Source: Anaerobacillus arseniciselenatis (GTDB lineage: Bacteria; Bacillota; Bacilli; Bacillales; Anaerobacillaceae). From it: a stretch of 64,000 nt of DNA. The DNA is taken from assembly GCF_001865995.1 (NCBI RefSeq), contig NZ_MLQQ01000001.1, forward strand, positions 248,001 through 312,000, read 5' to 3'. Both the position numbers and the translations under genes were made by a program. Of the stretch, positions 42,793 through 53,399 are shown piece after piece. The notes beneath the pieces were generated by a model. That model worked only from the letters and a program-made list of their open reading frames with translations. It did no database searches and was not told the origin of the DNA. Positions within the stretch are counted from its first letter, which is position 1, and each line of letters starts with the position of its first letter.

Positions 42793-44010
42793 ATGATTGA
42801 TGGGATAATAAACTTCATAAAAAAAGGAATACAACTTCCGAAAGCAGGTTACGAATTTTTACTAGATGAGCGCGAAGCAAAAAAATATGAAAAAAATAGT
42901 GTTGTGCGATGGAACGAGTTGTCTTTTCAGGAAGATAGATTAATAGCGATCGATCAACAACTCCGTAATTTTAAACATGAAGCGACACCGTTGACTCAAG
43001 CAGATCGCCGTTTAGTAGGTAACATTCATAAAAAAACGAGTGAGTTAAATCGAAACAATGTTACGAGGACAAAAGCGTATCTTGACTACTACAAGAAACA
43101 CCCTGAAGTTCATTGGGCATTTTTAGCACACCTCGTTTCTCGTAACGGTGGTTGGAATATGACCGACTTAAAGGGCTCTATATTAGATAGGGTCTTATCT
43201 AATGATGCCCGTGAGCATTTCTTTTCTTTTTTAGAACGAGCAAATGCACTCATTTTTCATGATGCATACCGACAGCTTCTTTTATATGAAGCTAGTAAAG
43301 AACGTAATAAAAGCTTATTTTATTTACTACCGAAATTGGGCGTTTCACGATTTATGCGACCATTTTGGAACGACTTTTTCGAAAATAAAAATAGTCAATT
43401 ATTAACGGTTGCCTTAATTATTAATGAACAACACTATATTGAAAAAAGAGTCGTTCATCACCCTTCGTTTAAAGAAAAGGTGCTAAACAATATTATTTTT
43501 CAGCTTCAAGATGTGTTGCAGTTTACGTACGTTCTTTTTCCGTTTAACGTAAAAGACCGAAAAATGCACCTTACTGGTACAACTGTAAGTGATTTCACTA
43601 ATGTAGAACACCGCATTGAAATCGGGAAAAAGTTATATTGTCAATTATTTGGTATCGAAAATTTATATAGTGATATCTCTAAATTTGCAATGAAAGTAAA
43701 ACATACAGGCTCACGGAATGATTATTGGTCTAGTATGTTTACAAAAAGCCGTCAAGAAAAGCTTGATATGACAAGTCTTTCATGTCGCCCAAAAAAACCA
43801 ATTATTTTTAGTCCAGTTTTAGAAGACGCTTGGGAAGATGTTCGTCATTCATTTACCGATGAATCTGATTGGTATCAAGTTGGCAGTGAGATTACTCCAT
43901 TCTTTTCAAAAACTAAAACACCAACTTCATTTGACTTAACAATGAAATATTGTCGTGATGTTCATAAAATGGTAGTCGCAAGTAATGCAATGAAAATCAT
44001 TAAAAACTAG
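42793..44010 (+). CDS. DUF2515 (YppC-like) protein
   Basis: A 405-residue soluble protein of the DUF2515 family. Conserved stretches include NRNNVTRTKAYLDYYKKHPEV near 80, HLVSRNGGWNMTDLKGSIL (seen as SRNGGWNMTDLKG) near 115 and HTGSRNDYWSSMF late in the protein. Function unknown; the family is nearly restricted to Bacilli. GGAGGGG precedes the ATG. The reductase gene starts 65 bases downstream with a hairpin in between. Confidence 0.85.
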   Translation: MIDGIINFIKKGIQLPKAGYEFLLDEREAKKYEKNSVVRWNELSFQEDRLIAIDQQLRNFKHEATPLTQADRRLVGNIHKKTSELNRNNVTRTKAYLDYYKKHPEVHWAFLAHLVSRNGGWNMTDLKGSILDRVLSNDAREHFFSFLERANALIFHDAYRQLLLYEASKERNKSLFYLLPKLGVSRFMRPFWNDFFENKNSQLLTVALIINEQHYIEKRVVHHPSFKEKVLNNIIFQLQDVLQFTYVLFPFNVKDRKMHLTGTTVSDFTNVEHRIEIGKKLYCQLFGIENLYSDISKFAMKVKHTGSRNDYWSSMFTKSRQEKLDMTSLSCRPKKPIIFSPVLEDAWEDVRHSFTDESDWYQVGSEITPFFSKTKTPTSFDLTMKYCRDVHKMVVASNAMKIIKN

Positions 44011-44012
44011 CC

Positions 44013-44063
44013 ACTTTCCTTTCTTTCACCGAGCTGTTTTGGTATTGTAGGTGAAGGAAAGGG
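44013..44063 (+). promoter_or_regulatory. Hairpin between DUF2515 gene and pyrroline-5-carboxylate reductase gene
   Basis: CTTTCTTTCACC / GGTGAAGGAAAG, an 11-12 bp stem with a 19-base loop, without a T-run. It partly covers the purine-rich sequence before the next ATG and might modulate translation or stability. Confidence 0.4.
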
Positions 44064-44075
44064 CGTGGAAAACAA

Positions 44076-44879
44076 ATGAAATCGATACATATTTTAATGA
44101 TCGGCGCCGGAAGAATGGCAGAAGCGATCATTTCAGGACTAGTAGATCAAAAAAATGAGAACATTAAAATTACGGTAACAAATAAATCAGATACGCAACG
44201 CTTACAAGAAGTTGCTAATCGTCATGAAATTGCGACTGTTAATGACTGGCGTGATGCCGTTAGTGGTGCTGACGTCATTATATCTGCTGTACCACCAAGT
44301 GCTCACGAACAGTTATTGTCCGAACTTTCACCACTCATCAACAAACAGCTTTTCATTACCGTTGCAGCTGGAATTGATACTACATTTATGCAAGGTCATT
44401 TACCTGAAGGGGCCGCAGTATGCTGGATCATGCCTAACACCGCTGCACAACTACAAGCATCAATGTCGACATACGTTTGTGGGCATTACGTGACGAGTGA
44501 ACAACGAGAAATCATCGAAATGATTTTAGCATCTATCGGTCATTATGAAGAACTAACGGAAGATCAAGTTCACGATTTAACGGCTATTACTGGCAGTGCT
44601 CCTGCTTTTCTTTATTCCTTTGTTGAGGCGTTGGAAGAAGCTGCTATTCAATATGGCGTTAGTAAAGACCAAGCCCGAAAACTGGTAGTGAACATGATCA
44701 GTGGATCAGCAGCTATGTTAGCAGACGGAAATTCAGCAAGCGAGTTACGTGAACAAGTAACGACTCCAGGTGGATCAACAGCTGAAGGGTTAAATGTGTT
44801 AGAAGAAGGTGACTTCAATAAACTACTAAATGAGGCCGTAAAAGCGACAAACTTACATGCGCGCGGAAGGTCTAATTAG
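44076..44879 (+). CDS. proC: Pyrroline-5-carboxylate reductase
   Basis: A 267-residue NADPH enzyme that makes proline from pyrroline-5-carboxylate. The Rossmann start is ILMIGAGRMAEAIISGL (GxGxMA); VSGADVIISAVPP near 62-74 is the second half of the cofactor site; the C-terminal domain has DLTAITGSAPAFLYSFVEALEEAA (seen as TGSAPAFLYSF) and the signature TTPGGSTAEGL near 240. Bacillus has several paralogues (ProI, ProG, ProH, ComER); this one is closest in wording to the ProI/ProG type. Probably co-transcribed with the DUF2515 gene. Confidence 0.92.
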   Translation: MKSIHILMIGAGRMAEAIISGLVDQKNENIKITVTNKSDTQRLQEVANRHEIATVNDWRDAVSGADVIISAVPPSAHEQLLSELSPLINKQLFITVAAGIDTTFMQGHLPEGAAVCWIMPNTAAQLQASMSTYVCGHYVTSEQREIIEMILASIGHYEELTEDQVHDLTAITGSAPAFLYSFVEALEEAAIQYGVSKDQARKLVVNMISGSAAMLADGNSASELREQVTTPGGSTAEGLNVLEEGDFNKLLNEAVKATNLHARGRSN

Positions 44880-44884
44880 AAGAT

Positions 44885-44985
44885 TTGAGTGGTGAGTTTT
44901 GAATTTGTGAGTTTGCGTGATAAGTTTTAAATTTGAGTTTGTTGAACTTTGATTAAGTGTTGAGTTTGTTGAACCTAGGAGCATT
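44885..44985 (+). repeat. Degenerate GAGTTTG(TTGAA) repeat stretch
   Basis: About 100 bp made of irregular copies of GTGAGTTTTGAATTTGTG and TGAGTTTGTTGAAC. Purine/T rich; no gene. Confidence 0.5.
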
Positions 44986-45039
44986 ATTAAAGTAGTTGGG
45001 TACTTTCTTTGTGCTTAGTGCTAGGTAATTAAGATGAAA

Positions 45040-45086
45040 AATAAGAAAAGATCGTTCGGCCAGTGGCTGAGCGATCTTTTCTTATT
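45040..45086. terminator. Bidirectional intrinsic terminator
   Basis: AATAAGAAAAGATCG / CGATCTTTTCTTATT, with T-rich sequence on both sides. It lies between the reductase gene and the convergent HD gene. Confidence 0.85.
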
Positions 45087-45209
45087 CAAACTACGTAATT
45101 ATTAGGTACTTTTATCTTTTTAACATGACCATTTGCTTTGAGCTTAAGGTAAACAAATGCCTTACTCTACAAGTATTGAAATTCAATTTTTTTAAAATTT
45201 CTAACCCAA

Positions 45210-45749
45210 TCATCGAAACACAGCTTCAAATTCGTACTTCAACTGTTCAAGTAATGGTTCGCCTTCTAGTTTATTACTGATGCTGTCTAGCACTTCACGA
45301 TAGTACCATTCTTGTTTTTCTTTCCCTCTAGCGAAGCGGTTCCAAATGTCTGATCCTTGCACTTCAATTTCATATTTCATCGTCCTCAAGTTATGAATTT
45401 TATCGGCACAAACGACAACACATATGTCCTTAGATGCGTTTTTTAAAGATGCAATCGTATGCTCTTTCCTCTCTTCCCAAGGTACAGCTTTTTCTGGTTC
45501 TGTAGCGCCTGCTACTAAGGTCGCTATTTTTTCACCAAACAATTCTTCAATATCTTTATGGGTTAGTTCTGTGTCTTCAACTGTGTCGTGAAGGATACCA
45601 GCACATATAATCTCATCACTATATCCAGCATTTTGTAAAATCATGCCTACAGTAAATGGATGTGAAATATAAGGAACTGCCGAAAGCTTTCTCACTTGTC
45701 CAACGTGTGCTTTTGCCGCTACTTCAATCGCTTTTTCAATGATGTTCAT
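45210..45749 (-). CDS. HD-domain protein related to RelA/SpoT hydrolase domains
   Basis: A 179-residue single-domain protein with the SpoT-type HD fold: AHVGQVRKLSAVPYISHPF near 14-32, ILHDTVEDTELT near 52-63 (HD plus ED), and VVCADKIHNLRTM near 110 (final Asp). All metal ligands of the ppGpp hydrolase group are present and there is no synthetase domain, so a small alarmone hydrolase-like activity or other nucleotide hydrolysis is plausible. ATG 45749 was chosen for GGAGG eight bases upstream; the open frame continues 11 codons further. Confidence 0.82.
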   Translation of the reverse strand: MNIIEKAIEVAAKAHVGQVRKLSAVPYISHPFTVGMILQNAGYSDEIICAGILHDTVEDTELTHKDIEELFGEKIATLVAGATEPEKAVPWEERKEHTIASLKNASKDICVVVCADKIHNLRTMKYEIEVQGSDIWNRFARGKEKQEWYYREVLDSISNKLEGEPLLEQLKYEFEAVFR

Positions 45750-46098
45750 AGGTTTTGCCTCCAATAAATTTACTCTTAACATTAGCAGTTCCCCAAATTA
45801 AGTTGAATTTCCTTCACGATTTGTAATTTTTTTTAATTGATGTTCAACTGCATGATTTTGACTAACTCTGTACATAGGAAGTCCTCAGAAAAAAAAGCGA
45901 AAAAACAAAATGAAATTACGTACACCTAACAAAAATTCTTCTACACTATTACTATTTTTATTGCAGAAAATTCCGCTTCTTTTTATACTATTCTTGAAAA
46001 GCTGGTTATCAAAGCAATACTGCTAGAATTTGCATTTGGTAGTGACTTTATAACTAACTATCTTATTCAAAAATTTAATAGAAAGGAAAGTGTGTACG

Positions 46099-46749
46099 TT
46101 GGTATATTTTAATCAAAAATTTGAAGAGTGGGTTCATGAAAATATCGCTAAGGAGAAAAACCATCGAAGGCGTGATTTACTTGAAAAAGGGATTGGCCAT
46201 GGAACAATTGAATTTTTACGAAGGGTTTGGTTTCCTACTGTAGGCAACTTCGATCATTTATACCCTGAATGGGAAGTACGTGATTTCAACAATCGTTACC
46301 GCTACTTAGACTTAGCTTATATGCCAGGAAACGCTAAAGGATGTATCGAGATTCAAGGGTACGGACCCCACGCTAGAGATATTGAAGTTAGTCGATTTAA
46401 AGATTTATGTTGGCGACATTCATTATTAGCTCTGGAAGGATGGACAATTTTACCGATCGCTTTTTTATCTATCAAAGAAGAGCCTAAACAAGTTCAAAAA
46501 CTTATTCTCGCTTTTATTGGAAAATTCATTTCAACTAATACTCCACCAGAGTTAACCTATCTAGAAGCTGAAGTTGTTCGCTTCACCCGCCGAAATCTAC
46601 GCCCGATTACTCCTCAAGAAGTTGCTAATCATCTTAAGATTAGTAATCGCCATGCTAGACGCATATTACATCAACTCGTAGAATTAGAAATCCTATATAT
46701 CGCTAGTGGCAATCAAAGAGCAAGGGCATATATGCTTAAAATCGTTTAA
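46099..46749 (+). CDS. Possible PD-(D/E)XK-like domain fused to a C-terminal winged helix
   Basis: A 216-residue protein. The middle reads YRYLDLAYMPGNAKGCIEIQGYG (positions about 72-95, shown here as YRYLDLAYM and GCIEIQGYG), then RFKDLCWRHSLLALEGWTILP, a pattern like Vsr/DUF559-type nuclease folds where Asp, then E-x-Q/K and a hydrophobic strand follow. The last 60 residues (ITPQEVANHLKISNRHARRILHQL) are a clear winged-helix DNA-binding region. So it could be a nuclease-derived regulator. Start uncertain: TTG 46099 gives better spacing to GAAAGGAAAG than GTG 46090. Stands alone. I do not know a characterised homologue. Confidence 0.55.
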   Translation: MVYFNQKFEEWVHENIAKEKNHRRRDLLEKGIGHGTIEFLRRVWFPTVGNFDHLYPEWEVRDFNNRYRYLDLAYMPGNAKGCIEIQGYGPHARDIEVSRFKDLCWRHSLLALEGWTILPIAFLSIKEEPKQVQKLILAFIGKFISTNTPPELTYLEAEVVRFTRRNLRPITPQEVANHLKISNRHARRILHQLVELEILYIASGNQRARAYMLKIV

Positions 46750-46765
46750 AGTTAGTTTGGGGTAA

Positions 46766-46951
46766 GTTTGCAGACAGGAGAGACCTTATTTTCAAATTTT
46801 TACTCTTTTTTCTGTTTTTGCGGACACTAGGGGCCTTATTTGCTTAAATCCCTTGCAAAAACACTGATTTTTCAAGAAATAACGGCTCTCATGTCCGCTC
46901 AATCCCAAAATCACTCGTTATTGGCAAAATAGCGTACCGTATGTCCGCTAT
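46766..46951. repeat. CGGACA/CCTTATTT intergenic element, copy 1
   Basis: Contains GCGGACACTAGGGGCCTTAT and its imperfect inverse GAAATAACGGCTCTCATGTC+CGC, plus GTACCGTATGTCCGC. A related stretch is at 58581-58762. No gene. Confidence 0.65.
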
Positions 46952-47006
46952 ATTTCTAGACACCTAGCTCACTAGTTTCAAACGCCAAAATTTTCCTATC
47001 ATGTAG

Positions 47007-47031
47007 AAAAGAGCACCGTATGCCAGTGCTC
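47007..47031 (-). terminator. Terminator of the YVTN propeller gene
   Basis: GGAGCAC-TGGCATACG-GTGCTC on the minus strand, followed by TTTTC, 19 bases after the stop codon. Confidence 0.75.
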
Positions 47032-47049
47032 CAATCTAATTATTGCCTA

Positions 47050-47967
47050 TTATTTCTTCAAATAAGCAACCCCATCCGGATGTGTACCAACCTCAATCAA
47101 ACCTTCTTCTTTTAACGTCGACATATTGATGATTGATACATCATTCGTTTTATTATTCGCAACGTATGCGTAAGATCCGTCTTCGTTAAATACGGTGCCG
47201 CCTGGCCATACACCGACACGAATACGCTTAACTTCCCAAGGGCGTACTTTATCCTTCAACTCATGTTCTGTTTCAATAATCGAAAGGTCTCCACTTTCGC
47301 GGTTCGGAATTAGGGCATACTTTCCGTCTGGGGAGAACACAATTCGAATTGGCACAGCGCCGATACGACGTTTGTAATCGATCTCTAACGTTTCCGTATT
47401 GACGACAAATAAATTGTTATCGTGCTGATTTGCCACGTATAAATGCTTCCCATTCGGGTGTACTGCGACTCCTTCAGGCCCCTTCCCTACTGGAAAATGA
47501 TTAACAATTTCTTCACTATCTACATCAACAACCGTAATATTATGACTCCCGATGTTTGGCACATACACTTTCTTCCCGTCCGGAGCAAAAGAAATCATGT
47601 GTGATAATTGTTGATATGTAGGAAATACCTTTTCAATTTCATCGGTTTCAGCATTGATGATAAATACTTTTTCACTGTATGTAGAAGCCATGTAAACTTT
47701 CTTTCCATCAGGAGTTACCCCTAACCCATGCGGAAAGTTAAAATCAGGATGTTCTAGTCTTTTTTCTATTTCAAACGTTTCGTTATTAATAATATTAATT
47801 TTGTTGCCTAACGAACAAGTCACGTACGTCTTTTTACCATCAGGTGTTACTACAACTTCGTGTGGATTATAATCTGTTTCTACCGTTTTCTCCACACTAT
47901 TTGTTGTTAGATTTACAAAAGAAATCGTGTCCTCATCTTTGTTTAGTACAATTAAATATTCAGTCAC
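47050..47967 (-). CDS. YVTN/YncE-type beta-propeller protein
   Basis: A 305-residue seven-bladed propeller. Each of the blades repeats VTPDGKK-YV, with V-NIINNET or VFIINAETDEI strands between (for example GVTPDGKKVYMAS, FAPDGKKVYVPN, HPNGKHLYVANQHDNN). There is no signal peptide, so unlike many YncE proteins it looks cytoplasmic. It may be a scaffold or a lactonase-like enzyme; no active site can be assigned. Start ATG 47967 is preceded by AAGGGGTTG. Monocistronic with its own terminator. Confidence 0.85.
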   Translation of the reverse strand: MTEYLIVLNKDEDTISFVNLTTNSVEKTVETDYNPHEVVVTPDGKKTYVTCSLGNKINIINNETFEIEKRLEHPDFNFPHGLGVTPDGKKVYMASTYSEKVFIINAETDEIEKVFPTYQQLSHMISFAPDGKKVYVPNIGSHNITVVDVDSEEIVNHFPVGKGPEGVAVHPNGKHLYVANQHDNNLFVVNTETLEIDYKRRIGAVPIRIVFSPDGKYALIPNRESGDLSIIETEHELKDKVRPWEVKRIRVGVWPGGTVFNEDGSYAYVANNKTNDVSIINMSTLKEEGLIEVGTHPDGVAYLKK

Positions 47968-48110
47968 TTTAACAACCCCTTAAATTATTTCGCAATTCTA
48001 AATATATTTTAAATATAGCAGAATTCAATAACTTTTGTAAACTATTTTGTCCTTGAGTCACTTATCTGGTATAATTTTAAAGATATTGAAGTTTGGAGGA
48101 ATATTAATAG

Positions 48111-49703
<1,593 letters not shown>

Positions 49704-49712
49704 CAAAGATTA

Positions 49713-49755
49713 CAGAGGGGTTTCCAAAAGCTTAGCATTTGGTCCCCTCTTTTTA
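49713..49755 (+). terminator. Terminator of the first ABC-F gene
   Basis: AGAGGGGTTTCCAAA / TTTGGTCCCCTCT, then TTTTATG. It lies 10 bases after the stop. Confidence 0.85.
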
Positions 49756-49981
49756 TGTTTATTCTTGTAACTTATTCCCCCTATTAAAAATATACTCCCA
49801 ATTTCCATTAATCTCGATTTACCCAGACATACCTGATACTCCCACATCTGAAGGAGATTGGCTTTCACGTTCGGGAAGTTCTGTAATTTACCTTTGAAAA
49901 CAAGTCCTATCTCGTTTATAATCTATTAAGTGTGTTTATAAAATTACGGGGGCAACCCCTAAACAATAAAGGGTGTTAATC

Positions 49982-51538
49982 ATGAGTGTATTAACAGTAG
50001 AAAAATTAAGTCACGGATTTGGTGATCGCGCGATTTTTAATGACGTGTCATTTCGTCTTTTAAAAGGTGAACATATCGGGCTTATCGGTGCAAACGGTGA
50101 AGGGAAATCAACGTTTATGAACATCATTACTGGAAAGCTACAGCCTGACGAAGGAAAAGTTCAATGGTCCAAAAATGTTCGGGTCGGATATCTCGATCAA
50201 CATACAGTACTAGAGCGAGGTATGACGATGCGTGACGTGCTTAAAGGGGCGTTTCAATATCTATTTAATTTAGAAGCAGAAATGAATGCAATTTGTGATC
50301 AAATGGGTGATGCTAGTCCGGAAGAATTAGAGAAGCTACTTGAAGATATGGGCACGATTCAAGACATGCTTACAAACAACGACTTCTATGTGATCGATGC
50401 GAAAGTAGAAGAAATTGCACGTGGACTTGGGCTTGACGATATTGGTCTTGATAAAGATGTTCAAGACTTAAGTGGTGGACAAAGAACAAAGGTATTACTT
50501 GCTAAACTGCTTTTAGAAAAACCTGATATTCTTCTTTTAGATGAGCCAACGAACTATTTAGATGAACAGCATATTGAATGGTTAAAACGTTATCTACAAA
50601 ACTATGAAAATGCGTTTATTTTAATATCCCATGATATTCCGTTTTTAAATAGTGTTATTAACCTCATTTATCATATGGAAAACCAGGAATTAAATCGCTA
50701 TGTAGGTGATTACGATCATTTCATGAGTGTATACGAAATGAAGAAACAACAATTAGAAGCTGCTTATAAAAGACAACAGCAAGAAATATCGGAACTAAAG
50801 GACTTTGTTGCCCGTAACAAAGCTCGTGTCTCAACGAGAAATATGGCGATGTCGCGTCAGAAAAAACTTGACAAAATGGATGTTATTGAACTTTCCAAAG
50901 AAAAGCCCAAACCTGAGTTTCGCTTTAAACCTGCTCGTACAACAAGTAAACTTATTTTTGAAACGAATGACCTCGTGATTGGCTATGATGAGCCGTTATC
51001 AAAACCATTAAATCTTCGTATGGAACGAGGACAAAAAATTGCTTTGGTCGGAGCAAACGGGATAGGTAAAACAACTTTACTAAGAAGTATTATCGGTGAA
51101 ATTAACCCTCTTTCAGGTGCGGTCGAAAAAGGCGATTACCAACACATTGGCTACTTTGAGCAAGAAGTAAAAAACAAAAACAACAATTCATGTATCGATG
51201 AAGTTTGGAACGATTTCCCGTCACTTTCTCAATATGAAGTTCGGGCTGCTCTTGCCAAATGCGGTTTAACTACGAAGCACATCGAAAGTAAAGTAAGCGT
51301 GTTGAGTGGTGGAGAAAAAGCCAAGGTTCGTCTTTGTAAACTGATTAACCGGGAAACAAATATTTTAATTCTTGATGAGCCAACCAACCATCTTGACGTT
51401 GATGCAAAAGCAGAATTAAAAGCAGCATTAAAAGATTATAAAGGCAGTATTATTCTTATTTGTCATGAACCTGAATTTTATCAAGATGTAGCTACTGATG
51501 TTTGGAACGTTGAGAGCTGGACAACAAAATTAGTGTAA
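49982..51538 (+). CDS. ABC-F ATPase (YfmM-like)
   Basis: A 518-residue protein with two ABC domains. Domain 1: Walker A GANGEGKST, signature [20 protein letters not shown]. Domain 2: Walker A GANGIGKTT, signature [20 protein letters not shown]. The interdomain linker (about 235-300) is strongly charged. The catalytic Glu is present in both Walker B motifs. Length matches YfmM of Bacillus. ATG 49982 was chosen with AAGGGTG just upstream; the open frame begins three codons earlier. The leader has ACCC...GGGT pairing that could cover this site. It acts on ribosomes; antibiotic specificity cannot be read from sequence. Confidence 0.88.
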   Translation: MSVLTVEKLSHGFGDRAIFNDVSFRLLKGEHIGLIGANGEGKSTFMNIITGKLQPDEGKVQWSKNVRVGYLDQHTVLERGMTMRDVLKGAFQYLFNLEAEMNAICDQMGDASPEELEKLLEDMGTIQDMLTNNDFYVIDAKVEEIARGLGLDDIGLDKDVQDLSGGQRTKVLLAKLLLEKPDILLLDEPTNYLDEQHIEWLKRYLQNYENAFILISHDIPFLNSVINLIYHMENQELNRYVGDYDHFMSVYEMKKQQLEAAYKRQQQEISELKDFVARNKARVSTRNMAMSRQKKLDKMDVIELSKEKPKPEFRFKPARTTSKLIFETNDLVIGYDEPLSKPLNLRMERGQKIALVGANGIGKTTLLRSIIGEINPLSGAVEKGDYQHIGYFEQEVKNKNNNSCIDEVWNDFPSLSQYEVRAALAKCGLTTKHIESKVSVLSGGEKAKVRLCKLINRETNILILDEPTNHLDVDAKAELKAALKDYKGSIILICHEPEFYQDVATDVWNVESWTTKLV

Positions 51539-51607
51539 TGACAATTACTAAACTTCCATAAAACTAAACAGCTTTTTGTGAGCAAACTTTTTCTTACCTA
51601 ATAAAAA

Positions 51608-51714
51608 TAAAAGGGCTGTCCAAAAGTAGATTTACTTCACCTAACTCATTAACCGTCAGTTTCACGATTTAATAAGCGAATGAAGTAATTTGCACTTACT
51701 AGGACTGCTCTTTT
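51608..51714. terminator. Terminator related to the REP family, divergent centre
   Basis: AAAAGGGCTGTCC / GGACTGCTCTTTT outer arms (imperfect), with AAGTAGATTTACTTC and GAAGTAATTTGCACTT inside. Lacks GTGTCTGACAC. It separates the ABC-F gene from a convergent small gene. Confidence 0.6.
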
Positions 51715-51716
51715 CT

Positions 51717-52058
51717 TTAATTTTCAACTTCCGCTCTATCTGCAATGACCGTTAGCCCCCAACACTGCTGTTTATTTTCGTCCAAAAATTTTTGACAAGT
51801 TACTCTCCCTTTAGAATAAGGTTGATTGATCATTACCCCTTTAGCAACTAAGTAATTATATAGTTCTTCTTTTGATTTTTCTTCTAATTCTTCCATCGAA
51901 AAAAAATAAGTAATAAAAATATAATTCGATTCCTTCCACTTTTGAATTTTGATCATTCGACCGTCATCTAACATTTTTTCTTCTTGGTCAATTACCGTAG
52001 CCGTACTCATCCTAGTTTTATTCCCACTTGAAAAAAATGGAATTTTATATTTCATCAT
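51717..52058 (-). CDS. Hypothetical protein, 113 residues
   Basis: I do not recognise the family. It is a soluble protein with an alternating strand pattern (MIKIQKWKESNYIFITYFF), a helical middle (MEELEEKSKEELYNYLVAKG) and a final strand (QQCWGLTVIADRAEV). No signal or membrane segment. AAGGAGGG precedes the double ATG at 52058/52055. A MITE copy lies about 70 bp upstream. Confidence 0.6.
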   Translation of the reverse strand: MMKYKIPFFSSGNKTRMSTATVIDQEEKMLDDGRMIKIQKWKESNYIFITYFFSMEELEEKSKEELYNYLVAKGVMINQPYSKGRVTCQKFLDENKQQCWGLTVIADRAEVEN

Positions 52059-52129
52059 CCGCTCCCTCCTTTTCTCTTTTACCTATCACTTATGATTTAA
52101 AAATAAGTTTTATAACACATTTACTTTAA

Positions 52130-52239
52130 TGAATTTCATAATTCATTATTTTCGTCATTAAGATCAATATAAAGTTGCACCGAAACACTCTGCAACTATA
52201 TTGTTTGATGTGACTCTTTTTTGGTAATTATGAAATTCT
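52130..52239 (-). repeat. Palindromic MITE-like element, copy 7
   Basis: Left end TGAATTTCATAATT intact; right end AATTATGAAATTCT slightly altered. The inner hairpin is shortened and imperfect (CAATATAAAGTTGC / GCAACTATATTG). Confidence 0.8.
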
Positions 52240-52296
52240 CTCACGTGCCACCTTATAAATTATTTTTGAACAAAAGATGTTGTCAACACTTGCCGA

Positions 52297-52347
52297 AAAA
52301 TAAAACCCTGCTAGTCGATAGCGAACATCAACTGCAGGGTTTTATTT
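52297..52347. terminator. Terminator of the HtrA-like protease gene
   Basis: AAATAAAACCCTGC...GCAGGGTTTTATTT, perfect 14-bp arms. T-runs on both sides make it bidirectional. Confidence 0.9.
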
Positions 52348-52356
52348 TGGAAACAT

Positions 52357-53151
52357 TTAATTCTCGTTCGCTCTGTCTGGCAAATGCTCTTTTACTGTTT
52401 CAATCGGTATTGCAAGACCAACCGATCTCGTATCATATTGATTCGTACGGCGTTTTGCAAAAACGACTGCAACAACTTCTCCATCCATATTTATCACAGG
52501 ACTACCACTATTCCCACGGTATATTGGAGCTGAAATAATGGTCAGATCACTCGTATCAAGTATTGCACCTTCATTAGCAATTTGCGTAAATGATAGCGGA
52601 TTTCCGATAACATATATCGCTTCATCCTTCGTCGCATCACTTTGACTTAACGGAAGTTTCGGTAAATTTTCTCCGTCAACCTTTAAAAAGGCAATGTCAA
52701 TTTCCGGATAGCTACTAATGACTTCTCCTTCAAACAGTTCTCCTTTATAAAAGCCAACCATCAATTGGTTTTGACCTTCAATCACATGATGATTCGTTAC
52801 AATTAATCCGTCATCTGAAATAGCAAACCCAGTACCCCTTGAACGTTCTCCTTGCACCGTTACGACTGCTTCTTTGTAAACTTGAATATCGGCTTGTTGT
52901 GACAGGCGGTATGATGTTTGTAAAAAACGAAGTGCATCAATACTATATGTACTTAAAAATACTCCAACTACTTGAAAAACGAGCATTACCGCTATAACAA
53001 TCGAAATAATTTTTACCCAATTTTTCTTTTTCTTTTTTTCAATTTGCTCGTCTTCGTCTTCTTCATTTTTATCGGGTAAAAAGTCTTCTGGCGAAGGTTC
53101 CCAATCGGGATCTATTAGTTCTTCATCTAATTCGTCTTTATGGTCTTTCAT
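52357..53151 (-). CDS. Membrane-anchored trypsin-like serine protease (HtrA/S1C group)
   Basis: A 264-residue protease. An acidic cytosolic N-terminus (about 1-40) and KKKKK lead into one membrane helix (about 45-68). The extracellular protease domain has His122 in TNHHVI, Asp152 in DIAFLKV and Ser215 in YRGNSGSPV, the complete triad, within the HtrA-type context GTGFAISDDGLIVTN. No PDZ domain follows, so it is the short form. Role probably in surface protein quality control or cleavage. It ends at a strong terminator, and a MITE copy lies upstream. Confidence 0.9.
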   Translation of the reverse strand: MKDHKDELDEELIDPDWEPSPEDFLPDKNEEDEDEQIEKKKKKNWVKIISIVIAVMLVFQVVGVFLSTYSIDALRFLQTSYRLSQQADIQVYKEAVVTVQGERSRGTGFAISDDGLIVTNHHVIEGQNQLMVGFYKGELFEGEVISSYPEIDIAFLKVDGENLPKLPLSQSDATKDEAIYVIGNPLSFTQIANEGAILDTSDLTIISAPIYRGNSGSPVINMDGEVVAVVFAKRRTNQYDTRSVGLAIPIETVKEHLPDRANEN

Positions 53152-53225
53152 CTTCCCCCTCCAAAAGCCTAATGTATTTAGGATAATTATAACTCATTTT
53201 CAGTTTCACGCCTAATTCTTTTATG

Positions 53226-53333
53226 TGATTTTCATAATAACATTGAACTATATCAATCTATATGTAGTTACGAGTGGTTTTACGCAACTACATATAGTTA
53301 TTTGATGGCGAAATTATAGAATTATGATATTCA
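53226..53333 (+). repeat. Palindromic MITE-like element, copy 8
   Basis: Ends TGATTTTCATAATA / AATTATGATATTCA. Inner arms are CTATATGTAGTTACG / CGCAACTACATATAG, the same sub-family as copy 2. Confidence 0.82.
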
Positions 53334-53358
53334 TTAAGTTGTAAAAACAATAGACGTA

Positions 53359-53387
53359 AAAAGAGGCTGATCAAATCAGCCCCTCGG
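53359..53387 (-). terminator. Terminator of the 78-residue gene
   Basis: GAGGGGCTGA-TTTGA-TCAGCCTC on the minus strand, followed by TTTTTACG. Confidence 0.85.
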
Positions 53388-53399
53388 AACTCCTTTTAG

